Shown: positions 16,134 through 26,264, counted from the first letter of the stretch. The stretch: DNA of 64,000 nt from Chitinophaga sp. CF418 (GCF_900142925.1 NZ_FRCN01000013.1:175880-239879); one strand, 5' to 3'. Numbers and translations are program-made. Notes: generated by a model not told the origin, from the sequence alone.

Positions 16134-17264
16134 TTATTCAGTAAGGAATGCAGAGAGTTGCTCTCCTACAGCGGATCCTATTGCGACGCCCATACCGCCC
16201 ATACGGACGCCGAGCACGATGTTGTGAGTGTGGTAACGGATCAGTGGCTGGCGGGTCCGACCAAAAGCCATGATACCGGTCCAACGGTCTGTGATCATAA
16301 AGGATTGTCCTGGTAAGATAATATTATGCAACCGGTTTTCCAATTGCTGTTGTATCTCCGGATTAAGATCAAAGCTTGTTGTGGTCTCTTTTTCAAAGTC
16401 AAGATTACGTCCCCCGCCAAACAGTACTCTGCCGTCCAGTTCGCGGAAGTAATAATACCCCTCCTCCATATGAAAAACACCCTTAAAGGGCAGACCGGGA
16501 ATTACATTCGTCAGTAGTACCTGTCCTCTGCCAGGCTGCACGTCCAGCTCCGGCAATAATTGCCGGGCAAATGCATTCGTACAGACAGCTACCCTTCTGG
16601 CCATAAAACCAATCTCCTCTCCTGCTGCTGTCGGGACAGTGACTCTCACGCCCGTCTGCAGGTCTTCCAGGTGGCTCACGCTGCAACCGGTCTTTATTTC
16701 GACCCCTTTTGAGATGGCGATGTCTATCAGACTGCGCATCATCCTGCCGGTATGCAGTTCCCCTTCATAGTTATTGCGGATCAGTGCTCTTACATATGCC
16801 CTGTTAAAACCGAATCCCGCTATTTTATCGCTGGCAAGGGTAAAGGCATCCCCGCCAAGCAGCGGTCTTAAAACATTGTTCACACTGTCCAGTTGCGCCA
16901 GGGCATGTTCTTCTTCCATGCCTATCAGTTCATAACTACCGTCTTCCCGGTACTGCATGGCCTCATCTCCTATACGCCGGCGCAATAACTGCAGACCATT
17001 GAGCCGCATCTGTAAGATAGCCAGCACCTCTTCCCGGGGCATGTTATTGAAATCAGACAGCAACTCCGTCAAACTGCCTATACAGGCAAAGCCGGCATTC
17101 TTGGTACTGGCGCCCGTAGGCAGAATATCCCTTTCCAACACCAACACCCGCGCTGCAGGTAGCCTGTCTTTCAGGCTGATAGCTGTGGAGAGCCCTACTA
17201 TACCACTGCCGGCAATGATGTAGTCGTATTGTAAAAGGCTCTGTTTTTCCCAATAGCTAAGCAT
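16134..17264 (-). CDS. FAD-dependent amino acid oxidase-like oxidoreductase (DAO family)
   Basis: A 376-residue flavoprotein of the glycine/D-amino-acid oxidase family. The dinucleotide-binding motif YIIAGSGIVGLSTAISL is at residues 15-31, followed by ERDILPTGASTKNAGFA, the usual loop near the flavin. The C-terminal closing motif is VLGVRMGGMGVAIGSAVGE. The substrate is unknown; the family oxidises secondary or primary amines. Stands alone between the symporter and the reductase gene; a TGTCA/TGACA dyad occurs in its upstream region. Confidence 0.82.
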   Translation of the reverse strand: MLSYWEKQSLLQYDYIIAGSGIVGLSTAISLKDRLPAARVLVLERDILPTGASTKNAGFACIGSLTELLSDFNNMPREEVLAILQMRLNGLQLLRRRIGDEAMQYREDGSYELIGMEEEHALAQLDSVNNVLRPLLGGDAFTLASDKIAGFGFNRAYVRALIRNNYEGELHTGRMMRSLIDIAISKGVEIKTGCSVSHLEDLQTGVRVTVPTAAGEEIGFMARRVAVCTNAFARQLLPELDVQPGRGQVLLTNVIPGLPFKGVFHMEEGYYYFRELDGRVLFGGGRNLDFEKETTTSFDLNPEIQQQLENRLHNIILPGQSFMITDRWTGIMAFGRTRQPLIRYHTHNIVLGVRMGGMGVAIGSAVGEQLSAFLTE

Positions 17265-17341
17265 ATCCTTTTGATTTGGCTATCAGCCTGTTTTCAAACG
17301 TTGGAATTGAATAATGTATTGTAAATGTACTCTTTTTATTG

Positions 17342-17356
17342 ATGTCAAGCTGACAT
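17342..17356. promoter_or_regulatory. Short dyad upstream of the FAD oxidoreductase
   Basis: ATGTCA-AGC-TGACAT, six-base arms. On the minus strand it contains a TTG 16 bp before TACATTTA, a near-consensus promoter, so it could overlap the -33 region. A modest signal that could be chance. Confidence 0.3.
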
Positions 17357-17387
17357 TTATTATATTTCAATCTCGGTCTCCTCCTGA

Positions 17388-18341
17388 CTACACTGTCAGC
17401 ACTATTTTCCCTTTGCCATGTCCTTCTTCCAGCCGCTGGTGTGCGCGGACGATTTCTGTCAGCGGAAAAGTCTCGTCCACCTGTACTTTCAGACGATTAT
17501 TGCTAAGCAGGAACGCCAGTTGCTCCATCCGCTCACCAGAAGGCCTTACAGACATCCACTTCACCTCCACACCTTTTTCCCTTGCCTTTGCAATAACAGC
17601 CGGATCATCTTTATACATACTTGGCAATGATACCAGCACTCCACCCGGATTTAATACGTCTATGGAACGGAGCGCTATTTCACCTCCCATACCATCTATC
17701 ACTACATCCACCATCTCTACTATATCTTCAAAACGTTGTGTCTTATAGTCAACCAACTGATCTACTCCTAATTCCTTCAGAAAAGGATGATTGCCCGTTG
17801 ATGCGGTAGCCGCCACAAAACACTGTTTCCACTTGGCCAGTTGTACCGCTATATGCCCTACACCTCCGGCAGCACCCTGTATTAACACTCTCTGGCCCCA
17901 GGTAATACCCGCCTGATCAAACAGGGCTTCCCAGGCGGTAAGACCAGCCAATGGAGTGCCCGCGGCTACTTCATATGAAATATCTTTAGGAATAATGGCA
18001 AACTCTTCTTCCTGCACTACAGCATACTCTGCGTACGCGTTACCAGGATTGGGGAAATTACTCATACCGAATACACGGTCGCCGGTAAGGAACTTACTCA
18101 CACCTTCCCCTACACTTACTACTTCGCCTGCTATATCCCAACCGAGGATAGCAGGTAATGTCTGATAGGACGCATATCCTTTGCCAGACCGGGTCTTAAA
18201 ATCAACAGGGTTTAATCCAATTGCCTTTACCTTCACAAGCACCTGTCCTGCCGCAGGCAACGGTATTGCTACTTTCTCAATCCTGAAAGCAGTGGCCGGT
18301 CCAAACTCGGGCAAAATAGCCGCCTGCATAAAATTACTCAT
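17388..18341 (-). CDS. Zinc-free MDR-family NADPH oxidoreductase (quinone oxidoreductase-like)
   Basis: Medium-chain dehydrogenase/reductase of 317 residues from ATG at 18341 (MSNFMQAAILPEF); an ATG at 18422 would add an unlikely 27-residue extension. The GroES-like half contains KVKAIGLNPVDFKTRSG, without the zinc-ligand Cys/His set of alcohol dehydrogenases. The nucleotide motif is IQGAAGGVGHIAVQLAK. Likely reduces quinones or activated alkenes using NADPH; specificity is not readable. Confidence 0.85.
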   Translation of the reverse strand: MSNFMQAAILPEFGPATAFRIEKVAIPLPAAGQVLVKVKAIGLNPVDFKTRSGKGYASYQTLPAILGWDIAGEVVSVGEGVSKFLTGDRVFGMSNFPNPGNAYAEYAVVQEEEFAIIPKDISYEVAAGTPLAGLTAWEALFDQAGITWGQRVLIQGAAGGVGHIAVQLAKWKQCFVAATASTGNHPFLKELGVDQLVDYKTQRFEDIVEMVDVVIDGMGGEIALRSIDVLNPGGVLVSLPSMYKDDPAVIAKAREKGVEVKWMSVRPSGERMEQLAFLLSNNRLKVQVDETFPLTEIVRAHQRLEEGHGKGKIVLTV

Positions 18342-18482
18342 ACTCGCAGATTTTGGCTTCAAATTATGATAAAAAAGGGAATTGCGCATATATGCAGAAA
18401 GGGCATCATGTTTTATAACCAAAACATAATGCCCTTTCTCAAAAACATAGTACTCTTTCTCAAAACGAGAGAAATCAATACT

Positions 18483-19739
18483 TTACACGAGATAACCAAA
18501 AAGGTTATCATCTTTATTCAGTTCTGTGAAGTGAATGTTATACTTCCGGAAATTAGCCAGCAGGATATCATAGTCTTCCCTCCTCTTCAGCTCTACACCG
18601 ATCAGTGCAGGACCCATTTCCTTATTGTGTTTCTGGATAAATTCAAAACGGGTGATATCATCATCAGGACCCAGTACATGATTCACAAACTCTTTCAAAG
18701 CACCCGGGCGCTGTACAAAGCGGATGATGAAGTAGTGTTTCAATCCTTCGTATAACAGGGAACGTTCCTTGATCTCCTGCATACGATCGATATCGTTGTT
18801 GCTGCCACTCACCACACACACCACTTTCTTTCCTTCTATTTCTTTCGCGTAGTAGTCAAGCGCTGCAATGGACAATGCTCCGGCAGGTTCCACTACGATA
18901 GCGTCTTCATTGTACAGGCGTAATATAGTAGAGCAAACCTTCCCTTCCGGTACCAGCTGCATTTTGTTCAAAATATCTTTGCAGATGCTGAATGTAAGCG
19001 CACCTACTCTTTTTACGGCAGCACCATCCACAAAACGTTCTATTTCGTCGAGCGTAACGGGACTACCGGCCTCCAGTGCGCGTGTCATCGATGGAGCGCC
19101 TTCAGGTTCCACACCAATGATCTGCGTCTGCGGACTATAAGTTTTGAAATAAGTACCCAGGCCTGCTGCCAGTCCGCCGCCACCGATGGGCACGAACACA
19201 TAATCAATCTTTGCCTGGTCTTCCAGGATCTCCACTGCCACGGTACCTTGTCCTTCGATGATCTTCGGATCATCAAAAGGAGGAATAAAAGTCATGTTGT
19301 GCGCCTGTGTAAAAGCCTGGGCTTCTGCCGCACAATCATCAAAAGTATCGCCCACCAGTTTTATTTCGATGTTATCACCACCGAACATTCTCACCTGGTT
19401 CACCTTCTGTTTGGGAGTGATGATGGGCATAAAACAAACGCCTTTGATATCCAGCTGACGACACGCATAAGCAAAGCCCTGTGCATGGTTACCAGCGCTG
19501 GCGCAGGTAACGCCTTTTGACAGTGTTTCTTTATCCAGGCTGCTAATCAGGTTGTATGCACCACGCAATTTATAAGACCTTACAATCTGCATGTCTTCTC
19601 TTTTGAGATAGACATCTGCATTATACCTGCGGGAGAGCGTAGCGCTATATGTAAGCGGAGTACGGTTCACCACAGGTTTCAACTTCACCGCAGCATCAAG
19701 GATGTTGAGCGGGTTCACACTTGTTAGTACCTGGGACAT
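18483..19739 (-). CDS. ilvA: Threonine ammonia-lyase (threonine deaminase)
   Basis: First committed step of isoleucine synthesis: threonine to 2-oxobutanoate. The 418-residue protein has the PLP lysine in SYKLRGAYNL, a SAGNHAQGFA substrate loop, the phosphate-binding GGGGLAAGLG, and a C-terminal ACT-like regulatory domain (about 335-415; FIIRFVQRPGALKEFVNHVLG). It carries one such domain rather than two. It is the last gene of the ilvDBNC-ilvA run and is separated from ilvC by a repeat-containing spacer. Confidence 0.95.
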   Translation of the reverse strand: MSQVLTSVNPLNILDAAVKLKPVVNRTPLTYSATLSRRYNADVYLKREDMQIVRSYKLRGAYNLISSLDKETLSKGVTCASAGNHAQGFAYACRQLDIKGVCFMPIITPKQKVNQVRMFGGDNIEIKLVGDTFDDCAAEAQAFTQAHNMTFIPPFDDPKIIEGQGTVAVEILEDQAKIDYVFVPIGGGGLAAGLGTYFKTYSPQTQIIGVEPEGAPSMTRALEAGSPVTLDEIERFVDGAAVKRVGALTFSICKDILNKMQLVPEGKVCSTILRLYNEDAIVVEPAGALSIAALDYYAKEIEGKKVVCVVSGSNNDIDRMQEIKERSLLYEGLKHYFIIRFVQRPGALKEFVNHVLGPDDDITRFEFIQKHNKEMGPALIGVELKRREDYDILLANFRKYNIHFTELNKDDNLFGYLV

Positions 19740-19749
19740 TGTTCTTTAA

Positions 19750-19822
19750 AAATTAGGAATCAGGAATTAAAGAATCAGGAATTGATACATAAAGCTCAAT
19801 TCCTAATTCCCAATTCCTGATT
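19750..19822. repeat. AT-rich direct/inverted repeat in the ilvC-ilvA spacer
   Basis: AATTAGGAATCAGGAATT and AGAATCAGGAATT are followed by their inverted partners AATTCCTAATTCCCAATTCCTGATT, forming a large imperfect hairpin between ilvC and ilvA. It lacks a clean T-run and may be a dispersed intergenic repeat or an RNA processing or stability element. Confidence 0.6.
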
Positions 19823-19841
19823 ATATCATCGAATAATCGAA

Positions 19842-20885
19842 TTAATTATTAGGACGCAGCTTTCTTACTGCCGCACCTGCCTGCCACATTTCGCTTTCAC
19901 GCAGTTCTTTCAGTTCCTCTTCCAGTTTCTCACGGTAGTCAGGAGTACTGTTGGATGCGATAGAACGTGCAGCTTCTTTACCTGCAGCAACACTTGCATA
20001 CAGTTCTTCAAATACAGGCTGGCTGGCGTCTTTGAATTTCTTCCACCAATCTAATGCACCACGCTGAGCGGTAGTAGAGCAGTTAGCATACATCCAGTCC
20101 ATACCATTTTCTGCAACGAGTGGCATCAGGGACTGCGTCAGTTCTTCAACAGTTTCGTTGAATGCTTCAGATGGAGAGTGACCATTCTTGCGCAGTACTT
20201 CGTACTGAGCAGCGAAGATACCCTGGATAGCACCCATCAGGGTACCACGCTCACCTGTTAAGTCAGAAGTAACTTCTTTCTTGAAATCTGTTTCGAACAG
20301 GTAACCGGAACCAACACCGATCCCCAGTGCAATAACACGATCACGTGCTTTACCGGTAGCGTCCTGGAATATAGCAAAGCTGGAGTTCAGACCCTGGCCA
20401 GCCAGGAACAGTCTGCGCAGGGAAGTACCGGAACCTTTAGGGGCTACCAGGATCACATCCACATCAGCAGGAGGAATAATACCAGTCTGGTCTTTATAAG
20501 TGATACCAAAACCATGGGAGAAATATAAAGCCTTGCCTTTAGTCAGGTGTGGCTTCAGTGTAGGCCACAGTGCGATCTGACCGGCATCGCTCAACAGGAA
20601 CTGGATGATAGTACCTTTCTGAGCAGCTTCTTCGATTTCGAACAGTGTCTTACCAGGTACCCAGCCATCAGCGATAGCTTTATCCCAGGTTTTAGATCCT
20701 TTACGCTGTCCTACGATCACGTTAAAGCCGTTATCTTTCAGGTTCAGTGCCTGGCCGGGGCCCTGTACGCCGTAACCAATGATAGCTATCACTTCGTTCT
20801 TCAGCACTTCTCTAGCTTTTTCCATGGGGAATTCTTCTCTGGTTACTACGTCTTCCAGTACCCCTCCAAAATTGATGGTTGCCAT
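19842..20885 (-). CDS. ilvC: Ketol-acid reductoisomerase
   Basis: Isomerises and reduces acetolactate and acetohydroxybutyrate with NAD(P)H and magnesium. The 347-residue protein has the Rossmann motif IIGYGVQGPGQALNL (about 34-48), then VGQRKGSKTWDKA, whose Arg/Ser pattern usually suggests NADPH use. The knotted helical domain contains DLTGERGTLMGAIQG and the metal/substrate Glu residues (FNETVEELTQSLMP). It lies 39 bp after ilvN. Confidence 0.96.
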   Translation of the reverse strand: MATINFGGVLEDVVTREEFPMEKAREVLKNEVIAIIGYGVQGPGQALNLKDNGFNVIVGQRKGSKTWDKAIADGWVPGKTLFEIEEAAQKGTIIQFLLSDAGQIALWPTLKPHLTKGKALYFSHGFGITYKDQTGIIPPADVDVILVAPKGSGTSLRRLFLAGQGLNSSFAIFQDATGKARDRVIALGIGVGSGYLFETDFKKEVTSDLTGERGTLMGAIQGIFAAQYEVLRKNGHSPSEAFNETVEELTQSLMPLVAENGMDWMYANCSTTAQRGALDWWKKFKDASQPVFEELYASVAAGKEAARSIASNSTPDYREKLEEELKELRESEMWQAGAAVRKLRPNN

Positions 20886-20924
20886 GTTTTGATAGTGTTT
20901 GTTGTTTTTATTGAATTATTTAAA

Positions 20925-21515
20925 CTAGATACTTTCTTCTTCTGCTGAAACTTCTGTATGTTCCTTGTACTGTGCCTGTTTCAGGTTGTCAGGACGACGG
21001 GTTTCCAGCTCTTTCAGATGATCGTGGAAACGGCGGCTCCATTTGACAACGGCAACCCGCCCGCTCTTGGAATATTCGATCAGACCATATGGCGCGAGTT
21101 TAGCCTGCAAGTCGATCAGCTCCTGCTGATGACCGGTTTTCTCCAATACAAAATATTCATCAGTGAGCGTGAGGATACGTGCATTATTCTCACGGATCAG
21201 CAGTTCAATATTACCGTTCTGCAATGCTTTTGTGGATATCTTGTAAAGTGCCAGCTCCTGGTATACCACCTCGTCTTCTTCATGTACAAACGCACGGTGA
21301 ATTTCTATCAGTCTTTCTATCTGACCAACGATCTTCACCAGCTTTTCCTTTTCAGATATTACCGTGATGATGAATTTATATACGCCAGCGATCTCCGTTT
21401 CAGCCGTTGTCAGACTGGTGATGTTGATACCCCTGCGTGTGAAGATAACGGTGATACGGTTGGTGATACCGATCCTGTCTTCCGTATAAACCGTTATTGT
21501 ATATTCTTTTTGCAT
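20925..21515 (-). CDS. ilvN: Acetolactate synthase small (regulatory) subunit
   Basis: 196-residue ACT-domain subunit that activates the catalytic subunit and confers valine feedback. The ACT domain covers roughly residues 3-80 (TVYTEDRIGITNRITVIFTRRGINITSLT), followed by a second ALS_ss C-terminal domain (RIL, YFVLEKTGHQQELIDL). Gene order ilvB-ilvN-ilvC is standard. The protein ends in an acidic tail. Confidence 0.93.
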   Translation of the reverse strand: MQKEYTITVYTEDRIGITNRITVIFTRRGINITSLTTAETEIAGVYKFIITVISEKEKLVKIVGQIERLIEIHRAFVHEEDEVVYQELALYKISTKALQNGNIELLIRENNARILTLTDEYFVLEKTGHQQELIDLQAKLAPYGLIEYSKSGRVAVVKWSRRFHDHLKELETRRPDNLKQAQYKEHTEVSAEEESI

Positions 21516-21556
21516 AGTGTTCGTGTTAATGATTGCTGAATTCCTTCTTCCTGCTG

Positions 21557-23311
21557 CTACTCAAGCCTGATATTTGCTATTGGCTGGCCGGAAGGCACCA
21601 TTGGGAATACGTTGTCTTCTTTTTCCACTACAACCTCCAGCAGATAAGCGCCTTTGTGTGAGATCATCTCATCTACAGCAGCTACTATATCCGCACGGTC
21701 AGTTACTTTTCTGCCAGGAACATAGAACCCTTTTGCGATCTGTACAAAGTCAGGGTTGATCATCTCCGTAGAAGAATAACGTTTGTCAAAGAACAACTGT
21801 TGCCATTGACGCACCATGCCAAGGAAATTGTTATTCAGGATCACAATCTTAACACCTATTTCAGACTGATAGATAGTTCCCAGTTCCTGTAATGTCATCT
21901 GGAAACAACCATCTCCGATTACTGCTACTACTTCTTTTTCAGGCGTTCCTACTTTCGCGCCCATCGCTGCCGGTAGTGCAAAACCCATAGTTCCCATACC
22001 ACCGGAAGTGATATTGGTGTTAGGATCTTTAAAGCGATAGTAACGGGATGCGATCATCTGATGCTGCCCTACGTCTGTTACAAGTACAGCTTTCCCTTCT
22101 GTTCTTTCTGATATCAGACGTACTACTTCGGCCATTTTTAAACCGCCTTCAGCAGGATACAATTCCTTCCTGCTTACCTTCTCCTCTTCTTTCTTATCTG
22201 CTTCACGGAAGCCCTTTATCCATTCGTCATGCTGCTTAGGTTCTACCAGCTCTATCAAAGCTGCCAGCGCTGTTTTAGCATCTGCATGTACCGCAACATC
22301 TGCTTTGATGATCTTGTTGATCTCAGCTGCATCAATTTCGATGTGGATCACTTTTGCCTGCTTCACAAATTGAGAAACATCACCAGTGATACGGTCATCA
22401 AAACGCATGCCCACAGCAATCAGCACATCACATTCATTTGTCATGATGTTCGGTGCATAGTTACCGTGCATACCCAGGTAACCTACATACTTAGGATGAT
22501 CTACAGGTACTGCTGACAGACCAAGCAAAGTGGAAGCTATTGGTATACCTGCCTTTTCAGCAAGTGCGATCAGTTCTTTTTCAGCGCCAGCCAGCAATAC
22601 ACCATGACCACAGAAGATATATGGTTTCTTTGCACTGTTGATCAATGCTGCTGCAGCTTTCACCGCCTCTGTATCCAGTTCCGGTACAGGATGGTAACTG
22701 CGGATATAATCACATTTCTTGTATTCGAAATCAAATTTTGCTACCTGTGCATTCCTGGTAATATCTACCAGTACAGGTCCCGGACGACCGCTACCTGCGA
22801 TGTAGAATGCTTTAGCGATAGCTCCCGGAATATCTTCCGGACGTGTTACCTGGATGTTCCATTTCGTAATCGGCATGGTGATACCAATTACATCCGTTTC
22901 CTGGAAAGCATCTGTACCCAGCAGGTGTGCTGCCACCTGACCTGTGATACATACCATCGGTGTAGAGTCCATATAAGCATCTGCCAGCCCTGTTACCAGG
23001 TTGGTAGCACCGGGACCGGATGTGGCGAAGACCACCCCTGTTTTGCCGGAAGTGCGTGCATAGCCCTGCGCGGCATGCGTAGCACCCTGTTCGTGACGGA
23101 CCAATATATGATGAACTTTATCCTGGAAATCGTACAGGGCATCATAAATGGGCATAATAGCGCCTCCTGGATAGCCGAAAATGGTTTCTACACCTTCTGC
23201 AATCAGCGAGCGGATCACTGCCTCAGAGCCAGTGATGTTGAGGGGAACAGTTGTTGCTGCCCGCTTTTCAGTTGGCTCAGGCTTCATCGGTAACACATCC
23301 TTCTGTTGCAT
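21557..23311 (-). CDS. ilvB: Acetolactate synthase large (catalytic) subunit
   Basis: Thiamine-diphosphate enzyme of 584 residues that makes acetolactate and acetohydroxybutyrate. N-terminal FGYPGGAIMPIYDAL and the catalytic Glu in VRHEQGATHAAQGYAR, a middle FAD-binding-like domain, and the ThDP motif GDGCFQMTLQE...LNNN. It overlaps the end of ilvD by 35 bp; a second ATG at 23290 would reduce this to 14 bp. The overlap implies translational coupling. Confidence 0.96.
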   Translation of the reverse strand: MQQKDVLPMKPEPTEKRAATTVPLNITGSEAVIRSLIAEGVETIFGYPGGAIMPIYDALYDFQDKVHHILVRHEQGATHAAQGYARTSGKTGVVFATSGPGATNLVTGLADAYMDSTPMVCITGQVAAHLLGTDAFQETDVIGITMPITKWNIQVTRPEDIPGAIAKAFYIAGSGRPGPVLVDITRNAQVAKFDFEYKKCDYIRSYHPVPELDTEAVKAAAALINSAKKPYIFCGHGVLLAGAEKELIALAEKAGIPIASTLLGLSAVPVDHPKYVGYLGMHGNYAPNIMTNECDVLIAVGMRFDDRITGDVSQFVKQAKVIHIEIDAAEINKIIKADVAVHADAKTALAALIELVEPKQHDEWIKGFREADKKEEEKVSRKELYPAEGGLKMAEVVRLISERTEGKAVLVTDVGQHQMIASRYYRFKDPNTNITSGGMGTMGFALPAAMGAKVGTPEKEVVAVIGDGCFQMTLQELGTIYQSEIGVKIVILNNNFLGMVRQWQQLFFDKRYSSTEMINPDFVQIAKGFYVPGRKVTDRADIVAAVDEMISHKGAYLLEVVVEKEDNVFPMVPSGQPIANIRLE

Positions 23312-24956
23312 TTGAAACGAGTTTAGCGTATTTTAATAAGATACCGTTGGATGCTTTCAATGCAGGTCTTACCCACTGTGCCCTGCGGGCTGCCAGTTCC
23401 TCCGCACTTACCTCCACATTGATCGTGTTCTTCTCGGCATCTATTTCAATAATATCATTGTCTTTTACCAGCGCGATGGTACCGCCTTCATAGGCTTCCG
23501 GTGTGATATGACCTACCACAAAACCGTGTGTACCACCGGAAAAACGTCCGTCTGTGATCAGCGCCACGCTCTTGCCAAGTCCCACACCCATAATGGCGGA
23601 AGTTGGCTTCAGCATTTCAGGCATACCAGGGGCGCCTTTAGGGCCTACCTGCCTGATCACCACCACATCTCCTTTCTGCACACGGCCGCTCTGGATACCT
23701 GCTATCAGTTCAAACTCACCGTCAAACACACGTGCAGGTCCGCGGAAGCTCAGGCCTTCCTTACCGGTTATTTTAGCTACAGAACCCTGTTCTGCCAGGT
23801 TACCATACAGCATTTGTATGTGGCCGGTAGCTTTCAGCGGTTGCTCTGCCGGAACGATAATATGCTGTGATTCGAATTCCAGATCCGGAACACTTGCCAG
23901 ATTCTCTGCCAGGGTCTTGCCGGTTACGGTCAGGCAATGTCCGTGCAGGTAACCTTTCTTCAGCAAATATTTCATTACCAGTGGAACACCGCCAATGTTG
24001 TGCAGGTCTTCCATCAGGTATTTACCACTTGGTTTCAGGTCAGCGATCAGCGGTGTTTTGTCACTGATACGCTGGAAATCCTGCAAAGTGAATTTCACAC
24101 CTACTGATTTTGCTATGGCAATGAAGTGTAATACCGCATTGGTACTACCACCCAGCGCCATCACAACCGTAGCGGCATTTTCAAATGCCTCGAAGGTCAT
24201 GATATCGGTAGGTTTAATATCTTTTTCCAGCAGCAGGCGGATATATTTGCCTGCTTCCAGACACTCCTGTTGTTTTTCCTTGCTCAAAGCAGGGCTGGAA
24301 GAACTGTAGGGAAGGCTCATACCCAGTGCCTCAATAGCTGAGGACATAGTGTTGGCCGTATACATACCGCCACAGGCGCCGGCGCCAGGGCAGGAATGCT
24401 GTACAATTCCTTTAAAATCCTCTTCATTCAGCTGGCCCGCCATCTTCTGGCCGAGTGCTTCAAAAGCGGAAATGATGTTGAGGTCCTGTCCTTTATATTT
24501 ACCGGGAGCGATAGTGCCACCGTATACCATGATGGAAGGGCGGTTCAGGCGGCCCATTGCCATCAGGGAACCAGGCATGTTCTTATCACAGCCTGGTACA
24601 GTGATCAGCGCATCATAATATTGTGCACCACAAACAGTTTCGATGGAATCAGCAATCAGATCGCGGCTGACCAGCGAATAACGCATACCTGGGGTACCAT
24701 TACTCATACCGTCGCTGACGCCGATGGTATGGAAAGTGAGTCCGACGAGGTCATTAGCCCAGACGCCTTTTTTGACCTGCTGAGCAAGGTCATTGAGGTG
24801 CATGTTACAGGTATTACCGTCGTAGCCCATACTGGCAACGCCTACCTGCGCTTTTTTCAGGTCTTCTTCTGTTAAACCTATTCCATACAGCTGGGCCTGT
24901 GCGGCTGGCTGTGTAGGATCCTGGGTGAGCGTCTTGCTGTATTTATTTAATTCCAT
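23277..24956 (-). CDS. ilvD: Dihydroxy-acid dehydratase
   Basis: Iron-sulfur enzyme of 559 residues that dehydrates dihydroxy acids to the keto acids of valine and isoleucine. Cluster-binding motifs are visible: GCDKNMPGSLMA and CPGAGACGGMYTANTM. The C-terminal GRFSGGTHGFVVGHITPEA is the family signature. First gene of the ilvD-B-N-C-A run; a possible promoter with TATTTTG lies about 40 bp upstream, but no leader peptide was found there. Confidence 0.96.
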   Translation of the reverse strand: MELNKYSKTLTQDPTQPAAQAQLYGIGLTEEDLKKAQVGVASMGYDGNTCNMHLNDLAQQVKKGVWANDLVGLTFHTIGVSDGMSNGTPGMRYSLVSRDLIADSIETVCGAQYYDALITVPGCDKNMPGSLMAMGRLNRPSIMVYGGTIAPGKYKGQDLNIISAFEALGQKMAGQLNEEDFKGIVQHSCPGAGACGGMYTANTMSSAIEALGMSLPYSSSSPALSKEKQQECLEAGKYIRLLLEKDIKPTDIMTFEAFENAATVVMALGGSTNAVLHFIAIAKSVGVKFTLQDFQRISDKTPLIADLKPSGKYLMEDLHNIGGVPLVMKYLLKKGYLHGHCLTVTGKTLAENLASVPDLEFESQHIIVPAEQPLKATGHIQMLYGNLAEQGSVAKITGKEGLSFRGPARVFDGEFELIAGIQSGRVQKGDVVVIRQVGPKGAPGMPEMLKPTSAIMGVGLGKSVALITDGRFSGGTHGFVVGHITPEAYEGGTIALVKDNDIIEIDAEKNTINVEVSAEELAARRAQWVRPALKASNGILLKYAKLVSNATEGCVTDEA

Positions 24957-25181
24957 CTGTTTGTTAATATTTCCGGTTCCTATTTAAAGTAGTACAAAAT
25001 AGCAGTGATAAAAGCCAAGTTCCAAACCTATTACTGCCCGGTTAGCCGGTATTCAAATCTCTTCGTTTTATGTCCAAATCCGCTATGGCACTGAATATCG
25101 CACCCCTAAAAATCCAAATTCCAACTTATTAAAAATGCCTTGCGGGAGGAAACGGGAGGCCTGTACGAAGTGTTTATAAAG
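24957..25181. other. Spacer upstream of ilvD
   Basis: No gene or leader peptide found on either strand. Minus-strand TATTTTG preceded by TTG at 21 bp near the ilvD end is a possible, one-base-short promoter; otherwise I see nothing. Confidence 0.4.
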
Positions 25182-25220
25182 AGCATCCCACTTTGTTTAT
25201 CTGGTACAAAGCGGGATGCT
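25182..25220 (-). terminator. Terminator after ilvE
   Basis: AGCATCCCGCTTTGT / ACAAAGTGGGATGCT stem (one G-T) with a nine-base loop, followed by CTTTATAAA on the minus strand. It ends ilvE transcription about 140 bp past its stop and separates it from ilvD. Between it and the ilvE stop I see no gene. Confidence 0.8.
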
Positions 25221-25358
25221 TTGCGTAGCTATCTGATTAAGTGGACACAATACTATCAGTTTCAAATAATAATGTATCACTTTCAGGTATAGTTATATGG
25301 AGAAAATACCTGAATCAGCACGAGTTTTCATGAATATCTGTACACTGCGTCCAGGCGC

Positions 25359-26264
25359 TTAGGCGACTGGTACAGTGGCGCGATCGAATTCTTTTTCCAG
25401 CACTCTGGCTTTGTAAGCCTGTTGCAACAGTTTACCCAGGGATGTAGCCCATGGTTTTGCAAAACCCTGGCCATCAAGAGAATCCCATCCTACTACTTCT
25501 GCAGCAGTACCGCAATAGAATACGCAATCAGCAGTTTTCAGTTCATCTACAGTGAAAAGCTTTTCTTCCAGCGGAATACCCAGTTCATGGCATAGTTCAA
25601 TAACTGTAGCACGGGTAATACCTGGCAGGATGTTGCCTGGCGGCGGTGTGAAGATCTTACCGTTTTTCTCGAAGAACAGGTTGGCGCCCGGACCTTCAGC
25701 TACATTGCCGTTCATGTCCAGCAGCAGTGCTTCGTCGTAACCGTTTTCCTTTGCTTCCTGCGAAGCCAGGATCGAGTTTACATAGAGACCGGCGGTCTTT
25801 GATTCGATCTTGAATGCTTTTGGATTTGGACGCTGGTACGATGAGGTCATTACACGCAGCAGTTTTTCGCCTAAATAAGCACCCCACTCCCATGCACAGA
25901 TCAGTACATGTGTTTCGCTGGCTGCTTTCAGGGTCATGTTCGGAGGACAGAAAGCGAGCGGACGGATGTACGCCTCTTCCATATTGTTCAGTTCCAGTAC
26001 CTTATAACATGCTGCGATCAGCTCATCGTTGTTGAACGGATAAGGCATGTGTATCAGTTCGCAGGAACGTTTGAATCTGTCAAAGTGTTCTTTCGCTTTG
26101 AATATCTTCACTTTTCCTTCAGCTGTTTTGTAAGCACGGATACCTTCAAATACTGCATATCCGTAATGCAAAGACTGACCATAAAGGTCGATAGTGGCCG
26201 CGGTGGCTTTCTTATACTCCCCGTTAACGTAAAGAATGGTGTTCTCGTTGTAATAGCTATACAT
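25359..26264 (-). CDS. ilvE: Branched-chain amino acid aminotransferase
   Basis: Fold-type IV PLP aminotransferase of 301 residues that makes valine, leucine and isoleucine from their keto acids. It contains the PLP lysine region KIESKTAGLYVNSIL, the following EALLLDMNGNVAEGPGANLFF and the ITRATVIELCHELGI motif characteristic of class IV. Expressed behind the ilv attenuator at 26311-26486. Confidence 0.95.
   Translation of the reverse strand: MYSYYNENTILYVNGEYKKATAATIDLYGQSLHYGYAVFEGIRAYKTAEGKVKIFKAKEHFDRFKRSCELIHMPYPFNNDELIAACYKVLELNNMEEAYIRPLAFCPPNMTLKAASETHVLICAWEWGAYLGEKLLRVMTSSYQRPNPKAFKIESKTAGLYVNSILASQEAKENGYDEALLLDMNGNVAEGPGANLFFEKNGKIFTPPPGNILPGITRATVIELCHELGIPLEEKLFTVDELKTADCVFYCGTAAEVVGWDSLDGQGFAKPWATSLGKLLQQAYKARVLEKEFDRATVPVA

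Noticed and set aside
24957..25358. A possible ilvD leader peptide
   Set aside because: No ATG-started frame with Val, Leu or Ile runs; the only hairpin is the ilvE terminator.
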